The translations under genes were made by a program, and so were the position numbers. Shown here in pieces: positions 51,239-60,870 of a stretch of DNA of 64,000 nt. Position 1 is the first letter of the stretch; each line of letters begins with the position of its first letter. The notes under the pieces were generated by a model. The model saw only the letters and a program-made list of their open reading frames with translations. It searched no databases and was not told the origin of the DNA. Source of the DNA: CAXBDP01 sp041689935 (GTDB lineage: Bacteria; Bacteroidota; Bacteroidia; Cytophagales; Cyclobacteriaceae); contig JBDNFI010000042.1 of NCBI GenBank assembly GCA_041689935.1, positions 1 through 64,000 on the forward strand, in the 5' to 3' direction.

Positions 51239-52633
51239 TCAAGCCCACTTTTCAATTTTCACCAGAGGTGAAGGGTATTTTATAGTATTCGGGTATTGAT
51301 CTGGTCTATTAATGTTAAAGCCTTCTATTTGGGCAATTTCGGGAATCCAAGTTCTCACATATTTCCCTTTTGGATCGTAGCGCTTGGCTTGCGTTAAAAT
51401 ATTGAAGTAGCGATTTTCTCTTGGGTCGTTGCCAACGCCAGCTATATAAGCCCAATTGCCCCAGTTACTACATGGATCATAGTCTACTAGGCAGTGCTCG
51501 AACCATGCTGCTCCCCATCGCCAATCAATTTCCAAATCTTTGGTGAGGAAGCTAGCTACATTTTGGCGACCTCTATTACTCATGAAGCCTGTCAACTTCA
51601 ATTCTCGCATATTGGCATCGATAAAGGGGATACCCGTTTCACCCTCCCGCCATTTTATAAAGTTAGCGATGTCTGTTTTCCACTTCAGCGAATTTCCTTT
51701 GAGACCGTCTTGTGCAAATAATTTGTTACCAAATTTCCGGGCAACTAATCGGAAATAATCTCTCCATAAAAGCTCAAATATCAACCAATAGGTAGATTGA
51801 TTTTTCTTTCGCTCTTTTTCATATTTAGCAATTTCAAAATAAATATACCTAGGACTAATACAGCCTAAGGATAGCCAAGCCGATAGTTTGCTTGAATAAT
51901 CTGTGCCAATGAGTCCATTTCTAGTTTCTTTGTATTCGGCGATTAAATTACTTTCCCATAGGTAATAATGTAATCTAGCCTTAGCTGCTGTCTCTCCTCC
52001 TTCGAATGGAAAGGCTGAATCTGAATGCGGCTGGGGCAAAGAAAAACCAAAAGAAGCTAAACTCGGGATGTCTCCAGCTTCCAATCCTGATGGGAATTTG
52101 ATCTGAAGTGGTTCAGGAAAAAGGGTTCTTACTTTGGTTGTTTTTTCAGTTTCTTTCCTGAATTCTGTGAAAATATCTGGTATATGTTGAGCAGAATAGG
52201 GGATGTCATCAATATGAAATAGTGTACTTTGCCAATAATATTCAATGGAGATTCCCTGTGCAAAAATCTTGTTTTCTAAGTTCTTTTCAATGAAGATTTC
52301 TTCTTGAGTAACCTCTTGGCTGGTAAATATGGTGTTTACTTTAAGCGTCTTCGCCAATTTCGGGATAATTTCCTCGGGCTGCCCAACTTTGATTAGCAAA
52401 TCAGCACCAATGTTTCTTAGGGAGTTTCGTAAATCGGCTAAGGCTTCCAATATAAATTGAAGCCTATAAGCGCCTGTTTTAGTGAATCCCAAGTCTCCTT
52501 GAGCAAACCACCTCGGATCTATGATATATAGCGGTATTTGAAATTCACTTTTTAGAATTGCCGAGCTGAGTACTTCATTGTCATGAAGCCTCAGATCATT
52601 TCTCAACCACACAATCGCTGTCCCTTTTTTCAT
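51239..52633 (-). CDS. DASH-type cryptochrome/deoxyribodipyrimidine photolyase
   Basis: 464 residues. N-terminal photolyase domain (VWLRNDLRLHDNEVL, YIIDPRW) and C-terminal FAD-binding domain (LLWRDYFRLVARKFGNKLF, GIPFIDANMRELKLTGFMSNRGRQNVASFL, WGAAWFEHCLVDYDPCSNWGNW). Blocks around SNRGRQNVASFL and YDPCSNWGNWAYIAGVGNDPRE are typical of cry-DASH, which repairs cyclobutane dimers in single-stranded DNA. Separation from class I photolyases is by these motifs. A minus-strand start follows a 48-base gap from the DUF4197 gene. An octamer (51643-51650) encodes REG. Confidence 0.88.
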   Translation of the reverse strand: MKKGTAIVWLRNDLRLHDNEVLSSAILKSEFQIPLYIIDPRWFAQGDLGFTKTGAYRLQFILEALADLRNSLRNIGADLLIKVGQPEEIIPKLAKTLKVNTIFTSQEVTQEEIFIEKNLENKIFAQGISIEYYWQSTLFHIDDIPYSAQHIPDIFTEFRKETEKTTKVRTLFPEPLQIKFPSGLEAGDIPSLASFGFSLPQPHSDSAFPFEGGETAAKARLHYYLWESNLIAEYKETRNGLIGTDYSSKLSAWLSLGCISPRYIYFEIAKYEKERKKNQSTYWLIFELLWRDYFRLVARKFGNKLFAQDGLKGNSLKWKTDIANFIKWREGETGIPFIDANMRELKLTGFMSNRGRQNVASFLTKDLEIDWRWGAAWFEHCLVDYDPCSNWGNWAYIAGVGNDPRENRYFNILTQAKRYDPKGKYVRTWIPEIAQIEGFNINRPDQYPNTIKYPSPLVKIEKWA

Positions 52634-52681
52634 GATGAAATAACCATCTGTATCGCGATTGGTTTTTCTATTATGAGATTA

Positions 52682-53407
52682 TTATGGGTTTGTCGTATTT
52701 CCAAATACCCTTTTCAAGATGGCTGTTGTTCTTTCTACAGGATTAGTTCTAATAGCTAATTCTTCCTGCGCCACCATTGTAAATAAGCCTTCCAATGCTT
52801 TTTCGGTAACATAAGCATCCAAATCTATATTCACTGGCTTCATTAGTGGAATTCGGTTGTAGCGAGTAAATATATCTGCCCAAAGACGCGTTGCATTTGT
52901 ATCCTCTAAATGAGTGCGAATGATAGGACTAAAGGCCGCGGTCAGCTTTTGTTGCGTGTTTCTTTGAAGAAAGCGGGTGGCCTCATCGTTGCTGCCTTTT
53001 ACAATAGCGATTGATTCTGTAAAAGTAAGCTGTCTTAATGCATCTCTAAAGATAGGACCTGCTTCCTTTGAGGCATCTTCTGCTGCTCGGTTTATCGCAG
53101 TGATTGCTTTTTGAATTTCAGCATCCAGTCCAATCGTTTTTAGCACGTCGGCAACTCCTTGTGTTTCTGGCGGAATAGGGATTCTAATAAGAGGATTACC
53201 TAAGAAGCCATCCACTACAGAGGCTTTTGTGACACCATTATTGATGCCCTTTAGCAATGCTTCATTTATACCTAGGCGTGCCTCACCTTCGGTAAGTGGG
53301 CCAGTGTTCAGTCCACTTAAGCTACTTAGATCTATAACTGCACATGAAGAGACCGTAAAAACAATCAATAAACCCGTTAAAGTAAAAAGTCGGAGAGATG
53401 ATTTCAT
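52682..53407 (-). CDS. DUF4197 family lipoprotein
   Basis: 241 residues with a signal segment ending VSSC (lipobox, Cys22). The mature part is helical: SSLSGLNTGPLTEGEARLGINEALLKGI, TKASVVDGFLGNPLIRIPIPP, LTFTESIAIVKGSNDEATRFL and PVNIDLDAYVTEKALEGLF. This set matches DUF4197, a secreted helical family in Proteobacteria and Bacteroidota, function unknown. It is upstream of cry-DASH with 48 bases between, possibly one transcript. Confidence 0.82.
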   Translation of the reverse strand: MKSSLRLFTLTGLLIVFTVSSCAVIDLSSLSGLNTGPLTEGEARLGINEALLKGINNGVTKASVVDGFLGNPLIRIPIPPETQGVADVLKTIGLDAEIQKAITAINRAAEDASKEAGPIFRDALRQLTFTESIAIVKGSNDEATRFLQRNTQQKLTAAFSPIIRTHLEDTNATRLWADIFTRYNRIPLMKPVNIDLDAYVTEKALEGLFTMVAQEELAIRTNPVERTTAILKRVFGNTTNP

Positions 53408-53497
53408 TTTGTCGAAAAATATTTATAAAATGGAAAAGCTTTTTTAAATTTAGAGGTTACACGTTGACTTACAAATAAACTCAAACTTTTATAGATT

Positions 53498-55951
53498 ATG
53501 ATTACGAAAATAAAAAGAGTTAGTCTTCTTTTGCTTGGAGTGATAATGGTGATGCCTGCTATCTCGCAAGAGAAACTTGGCTATCAAAAACCTCCCGCAG
53601 AAATTGCCAAGTTAGTAGAAGCACCATCCACTCCATCGGTGAGCTTCACCGAAGATGGTAAATGGATGCTGCTAATGGAGCGCCCTGGCTATGGATCTAT
53701 CGAAGATCTGGCTCAGGATGAATTGAGAATTGCAGGCATGCGAATCAATCCTGCTACTTCTGGCCCAAGCCGATCCTCTGGAATGATGGCGCTAACGCTA
53801 AAAAATACAGCATCAGGTGAAGAGTCCCCAATCACTGGTCTGCCAGCCAATCCAAAAATTAGTAATGTGAGCTGGTCACCGGATGAAACAAAAATAGCTT
53901 TTTCGCATACAACAGATTCTGAAATCCAACTGTGGATGGCAGACGTAGCTACTCGCAAAGCAGCTAGAGTTGGCCAATTCAAATTGGTAGATGTGATGGG
54001 TTCTACCATCACGTGGCTGCCAGATAGCAAAAACATGATTGCAATGACGGTTCCAGCGAATAGAGGTTCCTATCCAGTGGCACCAAAAGTGCCATCTGGG
54101 CCTGTCATTCAAGCCACCTCCGGCGATGCTGCTCCAAGCCGTACCTATCAAGATTTGCTTCAAAACAGCTACGATGAAACCCTATTTGCCTATTTCGCGA
54201 CCTCTAGTCTGATGAAAATAGGTGTGGATGGCAATGCCACTAGCCTAAATATGGAAGGGCTATATAAGAGTTTCTCTTTGTCGCCCGACGGCAATTATAT
54301 CAAGGTAGAAACCATCCAAAGGCCGTTCTCTTATTTAGTGCCTGCCTATAGTTTTCCATATAATGTAGACATCCACGACATCAGTGGGAAGCTGATTACA
54401 AAAATTGCCTCTCTTCCTTTGGATGAAAATAGACCGACAGGATTTGATGCAACAGTGGATAAGCCAAGAAGCTTTAGCTGGCGTGCCGATGCCGATGCGA
54501 TGTTGTATTGGGTAGAAGCGCAAGATGGTGGCGACCCAAGAAATGAAGTAGAAGTGAGAGATATTGTGTTTGCATTAGAAGCACCTTTTAATGGAGAGAA
54601 AAAAGCAATTGCAAAAACCTCCTTACGCTATGGCGGGATATCTTGGGGGGACGACAATTTTGCTCTATTGAATGAAAGATGGAGAGCTACTCGAACAGAA
54701 TTAACAAGTATTTTCGATCCGTCTAATCCAAATAAACCTTTGCAGGAAATGATAAGACGTTCCTATGATGATATTTATAACGACCCAGGTTCTCCTCTTA
54801 CAGTAAGAAATGAAGCAGGCCGCAGTGTGTTGTTGCGGGAGGGTAATAAGTTGTTTATGACATCCACAGGCGGTTCGCCAGAAGGAGATATGCCTTTCTT
54901 TAGCAGTTTCGATGTGAATACAAAGAAACAAGAAATTTTGTGGAGATCCGAAGCACCTTATTACGAGCGCCTGACCAAAGTGGTTGATTTGGATAAAATG
55001 CAGATCATTACCATGAGAGAATCTGAGAATGATGTACCTAATTATCAACGCAGAGATTTGAAGGCAAATACACGCAACCCAATCACTGCCTTCCCTCACC
55101 CAACTCCTGAATTACTAGGAATTCAAAAGGAACTAATTAAGTACAAAAGAGCAGATGGCGTAGATTTATCTGCGGTGCTTTACACTCCTGAGGGATACGA
55201 TAAAGAAAAAGACGGACCACTTCCAGTGCTTATGTGGGCCTATCCAAGAGAATACAAATCGGCTGATGTGGCAAGTCAAGTAAGGGGTAGCCAATACACT
55301 TTTACACGCCTGAGCTGGGGATCGCCTCTGTACTGGGTGCTACGTGGATATGCCATTATGGATCGTACCGAAATGCCAATTGTAGGCGAGGGTGATACCG
55401 AACCTAATGATGTATTTGTGCAGCAATTGGTGGCTAACGCCGAAGCCGCAATCAATAAAATAGTAGAAATGGGTGTAGGAGATAGAAATAGAATTGGTGT
55501 AGGTGGGCACTCTTATGGAGCCTTTATGACTGCCAATTTGCTCGCTCATACAGATTTGTTTGCTGCTGGAATTGCTAGATCTGGTGCCTACAATAGAACA
55601 TTGACACCATTTGGTTTCCAAGCAGAGGAGCGTACGTACTGGGAAGCACCTGATGTGTACAATACGATGTCGCCTTTTATGAATGCCAATAAAGTAGATC
55701 AACCGCTATTGCTTATTCACGGCGAGATGGATAATAATTCAGGTACTTTCCCTATCCAAAGTGAGCGTTTCTACAATGCCCTGAAAGGGCATGGAGCTAC
55801 TACCAGATTAGTAATGCTGCCGCACGAAAGTCATGGGTATGCCGCCAAGGAGTCTATTTTACATACTTTGTACGAGATGGACTCATGGCTTGAGGAGCAT
55901 GTGAAAAATGCACCTACTAAACCAAATCAAGCAACTTTGCCGAATAGATAA
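53498..55951 (+). CDS. S9 family prolyl oligopeptidase-like serine peptidase, secreted
   Basis: 817 residues with a signal peptide (LLLGVIMVMPAISQ). The first 560 residues form a beta-propeller-like region (FSLSPDGNYIKVE, WSPDETKIAFS), and the C-terminal alpha/beta hydrolase domain is clear. Ser672 lies in GVGGHSYGAFM, Asp745 in GEMDNNSG and His779 in HESHGY. This is the S9 arrangement, close to the glutamyl-endopeptidase/dipeptidyl peptidase group. An outer-membrane or periplasmic role in peptide processing is inferred. Octamers at 53591 (PPA) and 54835 (REG). Confidence 0.92.
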   Translation: MITKIKRVSLLLLGVIMVMPAISQEKLGYQKPPAEIAKLVEAPSTPSVSFTEDGKWMLLMERPGYGSIEDLAQDELRIAGMRINPATSGPSRSSGMMALTLKNTASGEESPITGLPANPKISNVSWSPDETKIAFSHTTDSEIQLWMADVATRKAARVGQFKLVDVMGSTITWLPDSKNMIAMTVPANRGSYPVAPKVPSGPVIQATSGDAAPSRTYQDLLQNSYDETLFAYFATSSLMKIGVDGNATSLNMEGLYKSFSLSPDGNYIKVETIQRPFSYLVPAYSFPYNVDIHDISGKLITKIASLPLDENRPTGFDATVDKPRSFSWRADADAMLYWVEAQDGGDPRNEVEVRDIVFALEAPFNGEKKAIAKTSLRYGGISWGDDNFALLNERWRATRTELTSIFDPSNPNKPLQEMIRRSYDDIYNDPGSPLTVRNEAGRSVLLREGNKLFMTSTGGSPEGDMPFFSSFDVNTKKQEILWRSEAPYYERLTKVVDLDKMQIITMRESENDVPNYQRRDLKANTRNPITAFPHPTPELLGIQKELIKYKRADGVDLSAVLYTPEGYDKEKDGPLPVLMWAYPREYKSADVASQVRGSQYTFTRLSWGSPLYWVLRGYAIMDRTEMPIVGEGDTEPNDVFVQQLVANAEAAINKIVEMGVGDRNRIGVGGHSYGAFMTANLLAHTDLFAAGIARSGAYNRTLTPFGFQAEERTYWEAPDVYNTMSPFMNANKVDQPLLLIHGEMDNNSGTFPIQSERFYNALKGHGATTRLVMLPHESHGYAAKESILHTLYEMDSWLEEHVKNAPTKPNQATLPNR

Positions 55952-55973
55952 TTTTTGATTGAACTCAATTTTG

Positions 55974-56010
55974 AATCCCAAACTGTATTATATCGGTTTG
56001 GGATTTTTTA
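55974..56010 (+). terminator. Intrinsic terminator after the S9 peptidase
   Basis: AATCCCAAAC and GTTTGGGATT arms (10 bp, 12-base loop) followed by a T-run. Confidence 0.85.
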
Positions 56011-56039
56011 TTTCACAAGTCAATTGATATATGGTGAAT

Positions 56040-56714
56040 TTAGTCTTTCATCAACTTTTCAAAACTAGGCGGCTCCAGTTTGCGGAAAGGGATGCGATAC
56101 ATGACGGAATAGCCAAAGCTAAACCCCCCGCTTTCTGCATTGCCATACCCTGGAATTTCATAGCCTTGTAGTTTAGTGGATTGGGTGTCCACACTTGCTC
56201 CTAATCTATATCTAATAGTATATCCTACAAATATATTATTTCGTACTCTCACTCTTAACCCTGCCACCAACTCCATCCAATTGGCATTCACTCCTGCTAC
56301 GCTCACAGTGTCTTGCTGGATATCCCAAGTGGGTACTTGAAAAGCATGTTGTAACTCTTCATCGAATTTGGAGGCTCCATATCTTAGGCCAATAAATAAA
56401 GCATTGCCAAATGGATTCCGATGAAGAACGTTAAAGTCCGCACCCAGTCGGAGGTAGTTTCCTTCATTTAGATAAATGTAATTACTGCCTACTCCATCCA
56501 CCTTGGCCCAACCCGCATCTGCTGCAATCAAAAATTTATTTATCGCCAAGTCAGCATTGAGCTCAAATGCAGATCTTTGCGGATCGATAATATTAGTAGC
56601 TAATTTCATGGCATCAACACCCACTCTTAATCCCATGGGCTTAAAGTCGTTTTGGGCTTGCAGTGAAGTAGCAAACAATAGAATGGCCGATAGTAGGCTA
56701 AAGTATAATTTCAA
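56040..56714 (-). CDS. DUF6048 family outer-membrane-like protein
   Basis: 224 residues: a signal peptide (FSLLSAILLFATSLQAQ) and a body of beta strands with alternating aromatic residues, ending MYRIPFRKLEPPSFEKLMKD. It recalls small outer-membrane barrels. The gene begins inside the 3' end of the DUF6452-like gene (17-base overlap), and this pair is the DUF6452/DUF6048 pair of Bacteroidota. The function is unknown. Convergent with the S9 peptidase. Confidence 0.72.
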   Translation of the reverse strand: MKLYFSLLSAILLFATSLQAQNDFKPMGLRVGVDAMKLATNIIDPQRSAFELNADLAINKFLIAADAGWAKVDGVGSNYIYLNEGNYLRLGADFNVLHRNPFGNALFIGLRYGASKFDEELQHAFQVPTWDIQQDTVSVAGVNANWMELVAGLRVRVRNNIFVGYTIRYRLGASVDTQSTKLQGYEIPGYGNAESGGFSFGYSVMYRIPFRKLEPPSFEKLMKD

Positions 56715-57156
56715 AATTCACTTCTGTTTGGCGTGTCATTATTGGAGTAACTACAGTAATGCTATCAAAGCTTGTGTATATTATTTCCAAATCTCTGTAA
56801 ATAAGCTCAACTCCACAAAGCTCCGAGATAATACGATATTGCACATCGTAGGAAACTTCTATAGTATCTCGCAAATTATTTATTCCCTCGAAAATAAATA
56901 TTGTGGAATTAGTAAGAGTATTTACGGGCAGTTCGTACACATTTTCGTAAAAGGTGGCACCAGTTGATGCATTTTCTTCCGCACCGATGGCAAATATCCG
57001 CTCATATAGCAATGGTGGCTGTGGAATAGTCAATGCCCTGAAACTTACTTTCACTTGACTTTGGGTGCTGCTACTACAATCGGTATTATCCTCACAAGCG
57101 ACAAATGAGAATAAAAGAATAAGCAAAATAGGTATAGAGCGGTTTTTCAAAGACAT
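56698..57156 (-). CDS. DUF6452 family lipoprotein
   Basis: 152 residues with a lipobox LFSFVACEDNTDC (Cys about 21) and an additional mature Cys pair (DNTDCSS and SELCGVEL) that could form a disulfide. The body is a compact beta-rich domain (VKVSFRALTIPQPP, NLRDTIEVSYDVQYRI, MTRQTEVNFEIIL). It pairs with the DUF6048 protein through overlapping genes, so the two proteins probably act together at the outer membrane. Diverges from rimO. Confidence 0.72.
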   Translation of the reverse strand: MSLKNRSIPILLILLFSFVACEDNTDCSSSTQSQVKVSFRALTIPQPPLLYERIFAIGAEENASTGATFYENVYELPVNTLTNSTIFIFEGINNLRDTIEVSYDVQYRIISELCGVELIYRDLEIIYTSFDSITVVTPIMTRQTEVNFEIIL

Positions 57157-57239
57157 GCAAATTAGGATTCAAATTTAGGGAATTATTCTGTTAGGCTGAG
57201 AGTTTATCCACCATGCTTACGCATACCAATTTATTTTTC

Positions 57240-57247
57240 TAATTTTG
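57240..57247 (+). promoter_or_regulatory. Putative -7 element for rimO
   Basis: TAATTTTG (TAnnTTTG), 25 bases before the TTG start codon of rimO. Confidence 0.55.
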
Positions 57248-57272
57248 TGCCAAATTATCGGGAAGGAACACA

Positions 57273-58589
57273 TTGAAGACAAAAGGATTAAAAAAAGACA
57301 AAGTAAATATAGTAACGCTCGGTTGCTCTAAAAATCTTGTAGATAGCGAAGTACTTTTTACCCAACTGAAAGGCAATGGGATCAAAGCCACTCATGAATC
57401 AAAAAAGGATGATGCAAATATCATCGTGATCAATACTTGCGGGTTTATTGATAATGCCAAACAAGAAAGTATAGACACCATACTCCGCTATGTAGATGCC
57501 AAAGAAGCTGGCGCCATAGATAAAATATATGTGACTGGATGCTTGAGCCATCGCTACAAGGATGATTTGGAAAGAGAAATTCCACAAGTAGATGCATTTT
57601 TTGGCACAAATGAATTGCCTGCATTGCTCAAAAAGTTCAAGGCAAACTATAAACATGAATTACTAGGAGAGCGAATTATCACTACTTCAAAGCATTATGC
57701 GTATTTAAAAATTGCTGAAGGCTGTGATCGTCCTTGTTCTTTTTGTGCTATTCCATTGATGAGAGGTGGTCATAAGTCACGCCCAATGGAAGAGCTTGTA
57801 GCGGAAGCCAAAAGTTTGGCTGCGAAGGGGGTGAAGGAGCTATTGTTAATTGCGCAGGATTCCACCTATTATGGATTAGATCTCTACCGCAAACGCAATT
57901 TGGCTGAACTTATGAGTCGGCTAAGTGATGTGCCAGGGATAGAATGGATCCGATTGCACTACGCGTTTCCTTCAGGCTTTCCAATGGATGTATTAGATGT
58001 AATGGCAGAGCGGGATAATATTTGCAATTACCTAGATATGCCACTGCAACACGGAAGTAGCAGTCAGCTGAAGTTGATGCGCAGAGGCATAACCAGGCCT
58101 AAAACGGAAGAGCTTATTACCTCAATTAGAGAAAAAGTGCCAGGAATTGCGTTGAGAACTACACTCATTGCCGGGCACCCTGGCGAAACTGAGAAAGACT
58201 TTCAAGAAATGCTCGATTTCGTAGAATGGGCACGTTTCGAGCGTTTAGGAATTTTCACCTATTCACATGAAGAAAATACACATTCGCATACTTATCAAGA
58301 CGATGTTCCTGCCGAAGTAAAGCAAGCTCGCGCCAATGAAGTAATGGAACTGCAAGAGCACATCTCATCAGAGCTGAACGAAGCCAAAGTTGGCAAGACA
58401 TACAAGGTGCTGATTGATAAAAAAGAAAGTGGATACTTTGTAGGTCGTACAGAACATGATTCGGCTGAGGTTGATAATGAAGTACTTATTCCCGTGAAGG
58501 ATGGCTATCTAAGAATTGGTGATTTTCATAATATCACTATCACCGAAGCCACAGCGTTCGATTTGTACGGCAAGATTGCTGATGTTTAA
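57273..58589 (+). CDS. rimO: Ribosomal protein S12 methylthiotransferase RimO
   Basis: Radical-SAM enzyme that methylthiolates Asp of uS12. 438 residues. The N-terminal UPF0004 domain with cluster-binding Cys: VNIVTLGCSKNLVDSEV, INTCGFIDNAK, TGCLSHRY. The radical-SAM motif CDRPCSFC is in EGCDRPCSFCAIPLMRGG. The C-terminal TRAM domain begins about 370. TTG start at 57273: no ATG lies upstream close enough, and the N-terminus (KTKGLKKDKVNIVTLGCS) agrees with a normal length. bshC follows with an 18-base gap. Confidence 0.94.
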   Translation: MKTKGLKKDKVNIVTLGCSKNLVDSEVLFTQLKGNGIKATHESKKDDANIIVINTCGFIDNAKQESIDTILRYVDAKEAGAIDKIYVTGCLSHRYKDDLEREIPQVDAFFGTNELPALLKKFKANYKHELLGERIITTSKHYAYLKIAEGCDRPCSFCAIPLMRGGHKSRPMEELVAEAKSLAAKGVKELLLIAQDSTYYGLDLYRKRNLAELMSRLSDVPGIEWIRLHYAFPSGFPMDVLDVMAERDNICNYLDMPLQHGSSSQLKLMRRGITRPKTEELITSIREKVPGIALRTTLIAGHPGETEKDFQEMLDFVEWARFERLGIFTYSHEENTHSHTYQDDVPAEVKQARANEVMELQEHISSELNEAKVGKTYKVLIDKKESGYFVGRTEHDSAEVDNEVLIPVKDGYLRIGDFHNITITEATAFDLYGKIADV

Positions 58590-58607
58590 AAACCTTATGA
58601 AAGTATA

Positions 58608-60170
58608 ATGCAAGTAAAAAAAATAGCCCTAAAGGATACCCATAGTTTTTCAAGTATTTTACTCAATTACCTAAATCAACAGGAAGACTTAAAGCCATTT
58701 TATACTTTTCCTCCAACAGATGATGGCATACTTGAAGCAACAAAAACACATCCATTAGGAACATCTGAAAGGGAGATCTTACGAGATGCATTATTGCAGC
58801 AATACCAAGAGGTGGATTTGACGAAATCCTCCCGGTCGAATATCGAAAGTCTTGCGAAAGCAAATACATTTACGATTACCACAGGGCATCAGCTGAATAT
58901 TTTTACTGGTCCACTTTATTTTATTTATAAGATAGTATCTGTAATCAATGCTTGTAAAAGCCTGAATCAGCAGCATCCCGATCTACATTTTGTGCCTGTA
59001 TATTGGATGGCCACCGAAGATCATGATTTGGAGGAGATAAATCACTTTCAGTTATTCGGAAAAACCTTTACTTGGGAAACAGATCAGAAAGGCCCTGTAG
59101 GGTCAATGCTTACCGATGGACTTGCAGAGCTTGCGCAAAGTTTGCCTGAAGCAGCACCACTTTTTGAGGATGCATACAGAAATGCAAAGGACTTGGCACA
59201 AGCTACCCGTATATTTGTAAACGAGCTTTTCAAAAGGGAAGGCTTGGTCATTTTGGATGGGAACAATGCGAATTTGAAGCGCATGTTTATTCCTATAATG
59301 AAGGAAGAATTGAGCCAGCAGCAAGCAAATGTGGAGGTAGAGAAATCTTCTGCAAAGTTGGAAAAATTGGGATATAAGGGACAAGTTTTTTCAAGAGAAA
59401 TTAACCTTTTCTACATGGAAAAGGGAATGCGCGAACGGATTGTTGAGGAAAAGGGAACGTACAAAGTGCTCCATACTGAGTTGGAGTTTTCGCAGGAGGA
59501 TATTTTGGCTTTGCTGGAATCTCATCCGGAGAAGTTTAGCCCAAACGTAATTCTAAGGCCGTTATATCAAGAGACCATTATGCCAAATGTAGCCTATTTT
59601 GGTGGCCCAGCTGAGGTTGCCTATTGGCTGCAAATCAAAAGCGTTTTCGATTTATATAAAGTTGCTTTTCCAGTGGTGATGCCGAGGAATTTTGCCCTTT
59701 GGATAAACGGTGGAATTGCCAAAAAGCTCAACCAGCTGGGAATCGAAATACAGGACGTCTTCTTGAACAACGATGAATTGAAAACAAGATTCCTAGATAT
59801 GCAGGGGTTCGAAGCGTCGGATATTCAGAGAGAGGAAGAAATGGTTCGCAATGCCTATGAACAAATTGTGAAAATTGCGGTGGAATTTGACGGCTCGCTC
59901 AAGGGCTTTATTGAGGCGGAGGAAAGTCGCGCTCTAAAATCTCTTGAAAACATCGGAAAGCGATTGGTAAAAGCGGCTGAATCGAGAATGGAAGTGTCGC
60001 TTCGCCAATTGCAAAACAGTAAGGATCGCCTATTCCCAAATGGTAAGCCACAAGAGCGGGTGGATAATTACTTGAGCATTGCCCTAAATTCGCCGCAATT
60101 CGTAGAGACACTCCTACAACATTTGGATCCTTTCGATACCCAATTTTATGTGTTTATAGAGAATGACTAA
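58608..60170 (+). CDS. bshC: Bacillithiol biosynthesis cysteine-adding enzyme BshC
   Basis: Adds cysteine to GlcN-malate in the last step of bacillithiol synthesis. 520 residues. Family blocks are visible: TITTGHQLNIFTGPLYFIYK, VPVYWMATEDHDLEEINHF and MPNVAYFGGPAEVAYWLQ (Rossmann-type core), with a long coiled middle. Bacillithiol as the low-molecular-weight thiol is inferred; bshA and bshB are not in the window. It overlaps the folate cyclo-ligase gene by 8 bases. An octamer variant (58828) encodes SSR. Confidence 0.9.
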   Translation: MQVKKIALKDTHSFSSILLNYLNQQEDLKPFYTFPPTDDGILEATKTHPLGTSEREILRDALLQQYQEVDLTKSSRSNIESLAKANTFTITTGHQLNIFTGPLYFIYKIVSVINACKSLNQQHPDLHFVPVYWMATEDHDLEEINHFQLFGKTFTWETDQKGPVGSMLTDGLAELAQSLPEAAPLFEDAYRNAKDLAQATRIFVNELFKREGLVILDGNNANLKRMFIPIMKEELSQQQANVEVEKSSAKLEKLGYKGQVFSREINLFYMEKGMRERIVEEKGTYKVLHTELEFSQEDILALLESHPEKFSPNVILRPLYQETIMPNVAYFGGPAEVAYWLQIKSVFDLYKVAFPVVMPRNFALWINGGIAKKLNQLGIEIQDVFLNNDELKTRFLDMQGFEASDIQREEEMVRNAYEQIVKIAVEFDGSLKGFIEAEESRALKSLENIGKRLVKAAESRMEVSLRQLQNSKDRLFPNGKPQERVDNYLSIALNSPQFVETLLQHLDPFDTQFYVFIEND

Positions 60171-60741
60171 ATCAGCACTTCGTAAGCTACTTTCTCTCCG
60201 CCGAACAAGGCTAAGCTCGCTTGAGTTTGATCAAAGAAATTCGGCATTGATTGAAAAGCTAATCGAAGTATTGAGTGGCAGGGCATTTAACTACATCCAT
60301 ATCTTTTTATCGATTCCACAAAATAATGAGCCTAAGACCAAATTGGTGATTGCCTGGCTTTTGGAAAAAAGACCCGAGGTGAATATTGTGGTTTCTACCG
60401 CTGATTTTAAGCAAAAACGAATGCTTAATTATCTATATACAGGACCTGAGCAATTGCGAGCCAATAAACTTGGTATTCCTGAGCCAATAAACGGCACTCT
60501 GGTAGATCCCAAACTTATTGACATCGTACTAGTGCCTATGTTGGGTTTTGATATAAATGGTCATCGCCTGGGCTATGGTCAAGGGTTTTATGACCGATTT
60601 TTGGAGAATGATTGTAAAAGTGATGTGTTGAAGATTGGCCTTTCTATCCTCCCGCCAATTAATAACTTGCAATTTAATGAAGCGCACGACGTGCCCTTAG
60701 ATATGTGTGTTACGCCTTTTGAGGTTTTTAAATTCCAATAG
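60163..60741 (+). CDS. fthC: 5-formyltetrahydrofolate cyclo-ligase
   Basis: Converts 5-formyl-THF to 5,10-methenyl-THF using ATP. 192 residues. The signature GFDINGHRLGYGQGFYDRFL (about 128-147) is the nucleotide/folate site. LRKLLSLRRTRLSSLEF at the start is typical. It overlaps the bshC stop codon by 8 bases, so it is in the rimO-bshC run. An octamer (60648-60655) encodes LPP. Confidence 0.92.
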   Translation: MTKSALRKLLSLRRTRLSSLEFDQRNSALIEKLIEVLSGRAFNYIHIFLSIPQNNEPKTKLVIAWLLEKRPEVNIVVSTADFKQKRMLNYLYTGPEQLRANKLGIPEPINGTLVDPKLIDIVLVPMLGFDINGHRLGYGQGFYDRFLENDCKSDVLKIGLSILPPINNLQFNEAHDVPLDMCVTPFEVFKFQ

Positions 60742-60844
60742 CTTTATTCTCATCCCAGTTGAGATTTAAAACCAATTAGTCCTGCAGGTCTAAAAATCAA
60801 CCCATCTTATGACGTTACTCATTCTTTTTCGCTGCTAGGGTAAA

Positions 60845-60852
60845 TAGCTTTG
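60845..60852 (+). promoter_or_regulatory. Putative -7 element for the CBS gene
   Basis: TAGCTTTG (TAnnTTTG), 18 bases upstream of the ATG at 60871. It overlaps a possible TTG start at 60850, which argues for the ATG. Confidence 0.55.
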
Positions 60853-60870
60853 GCACAAACAAATAGTGCG

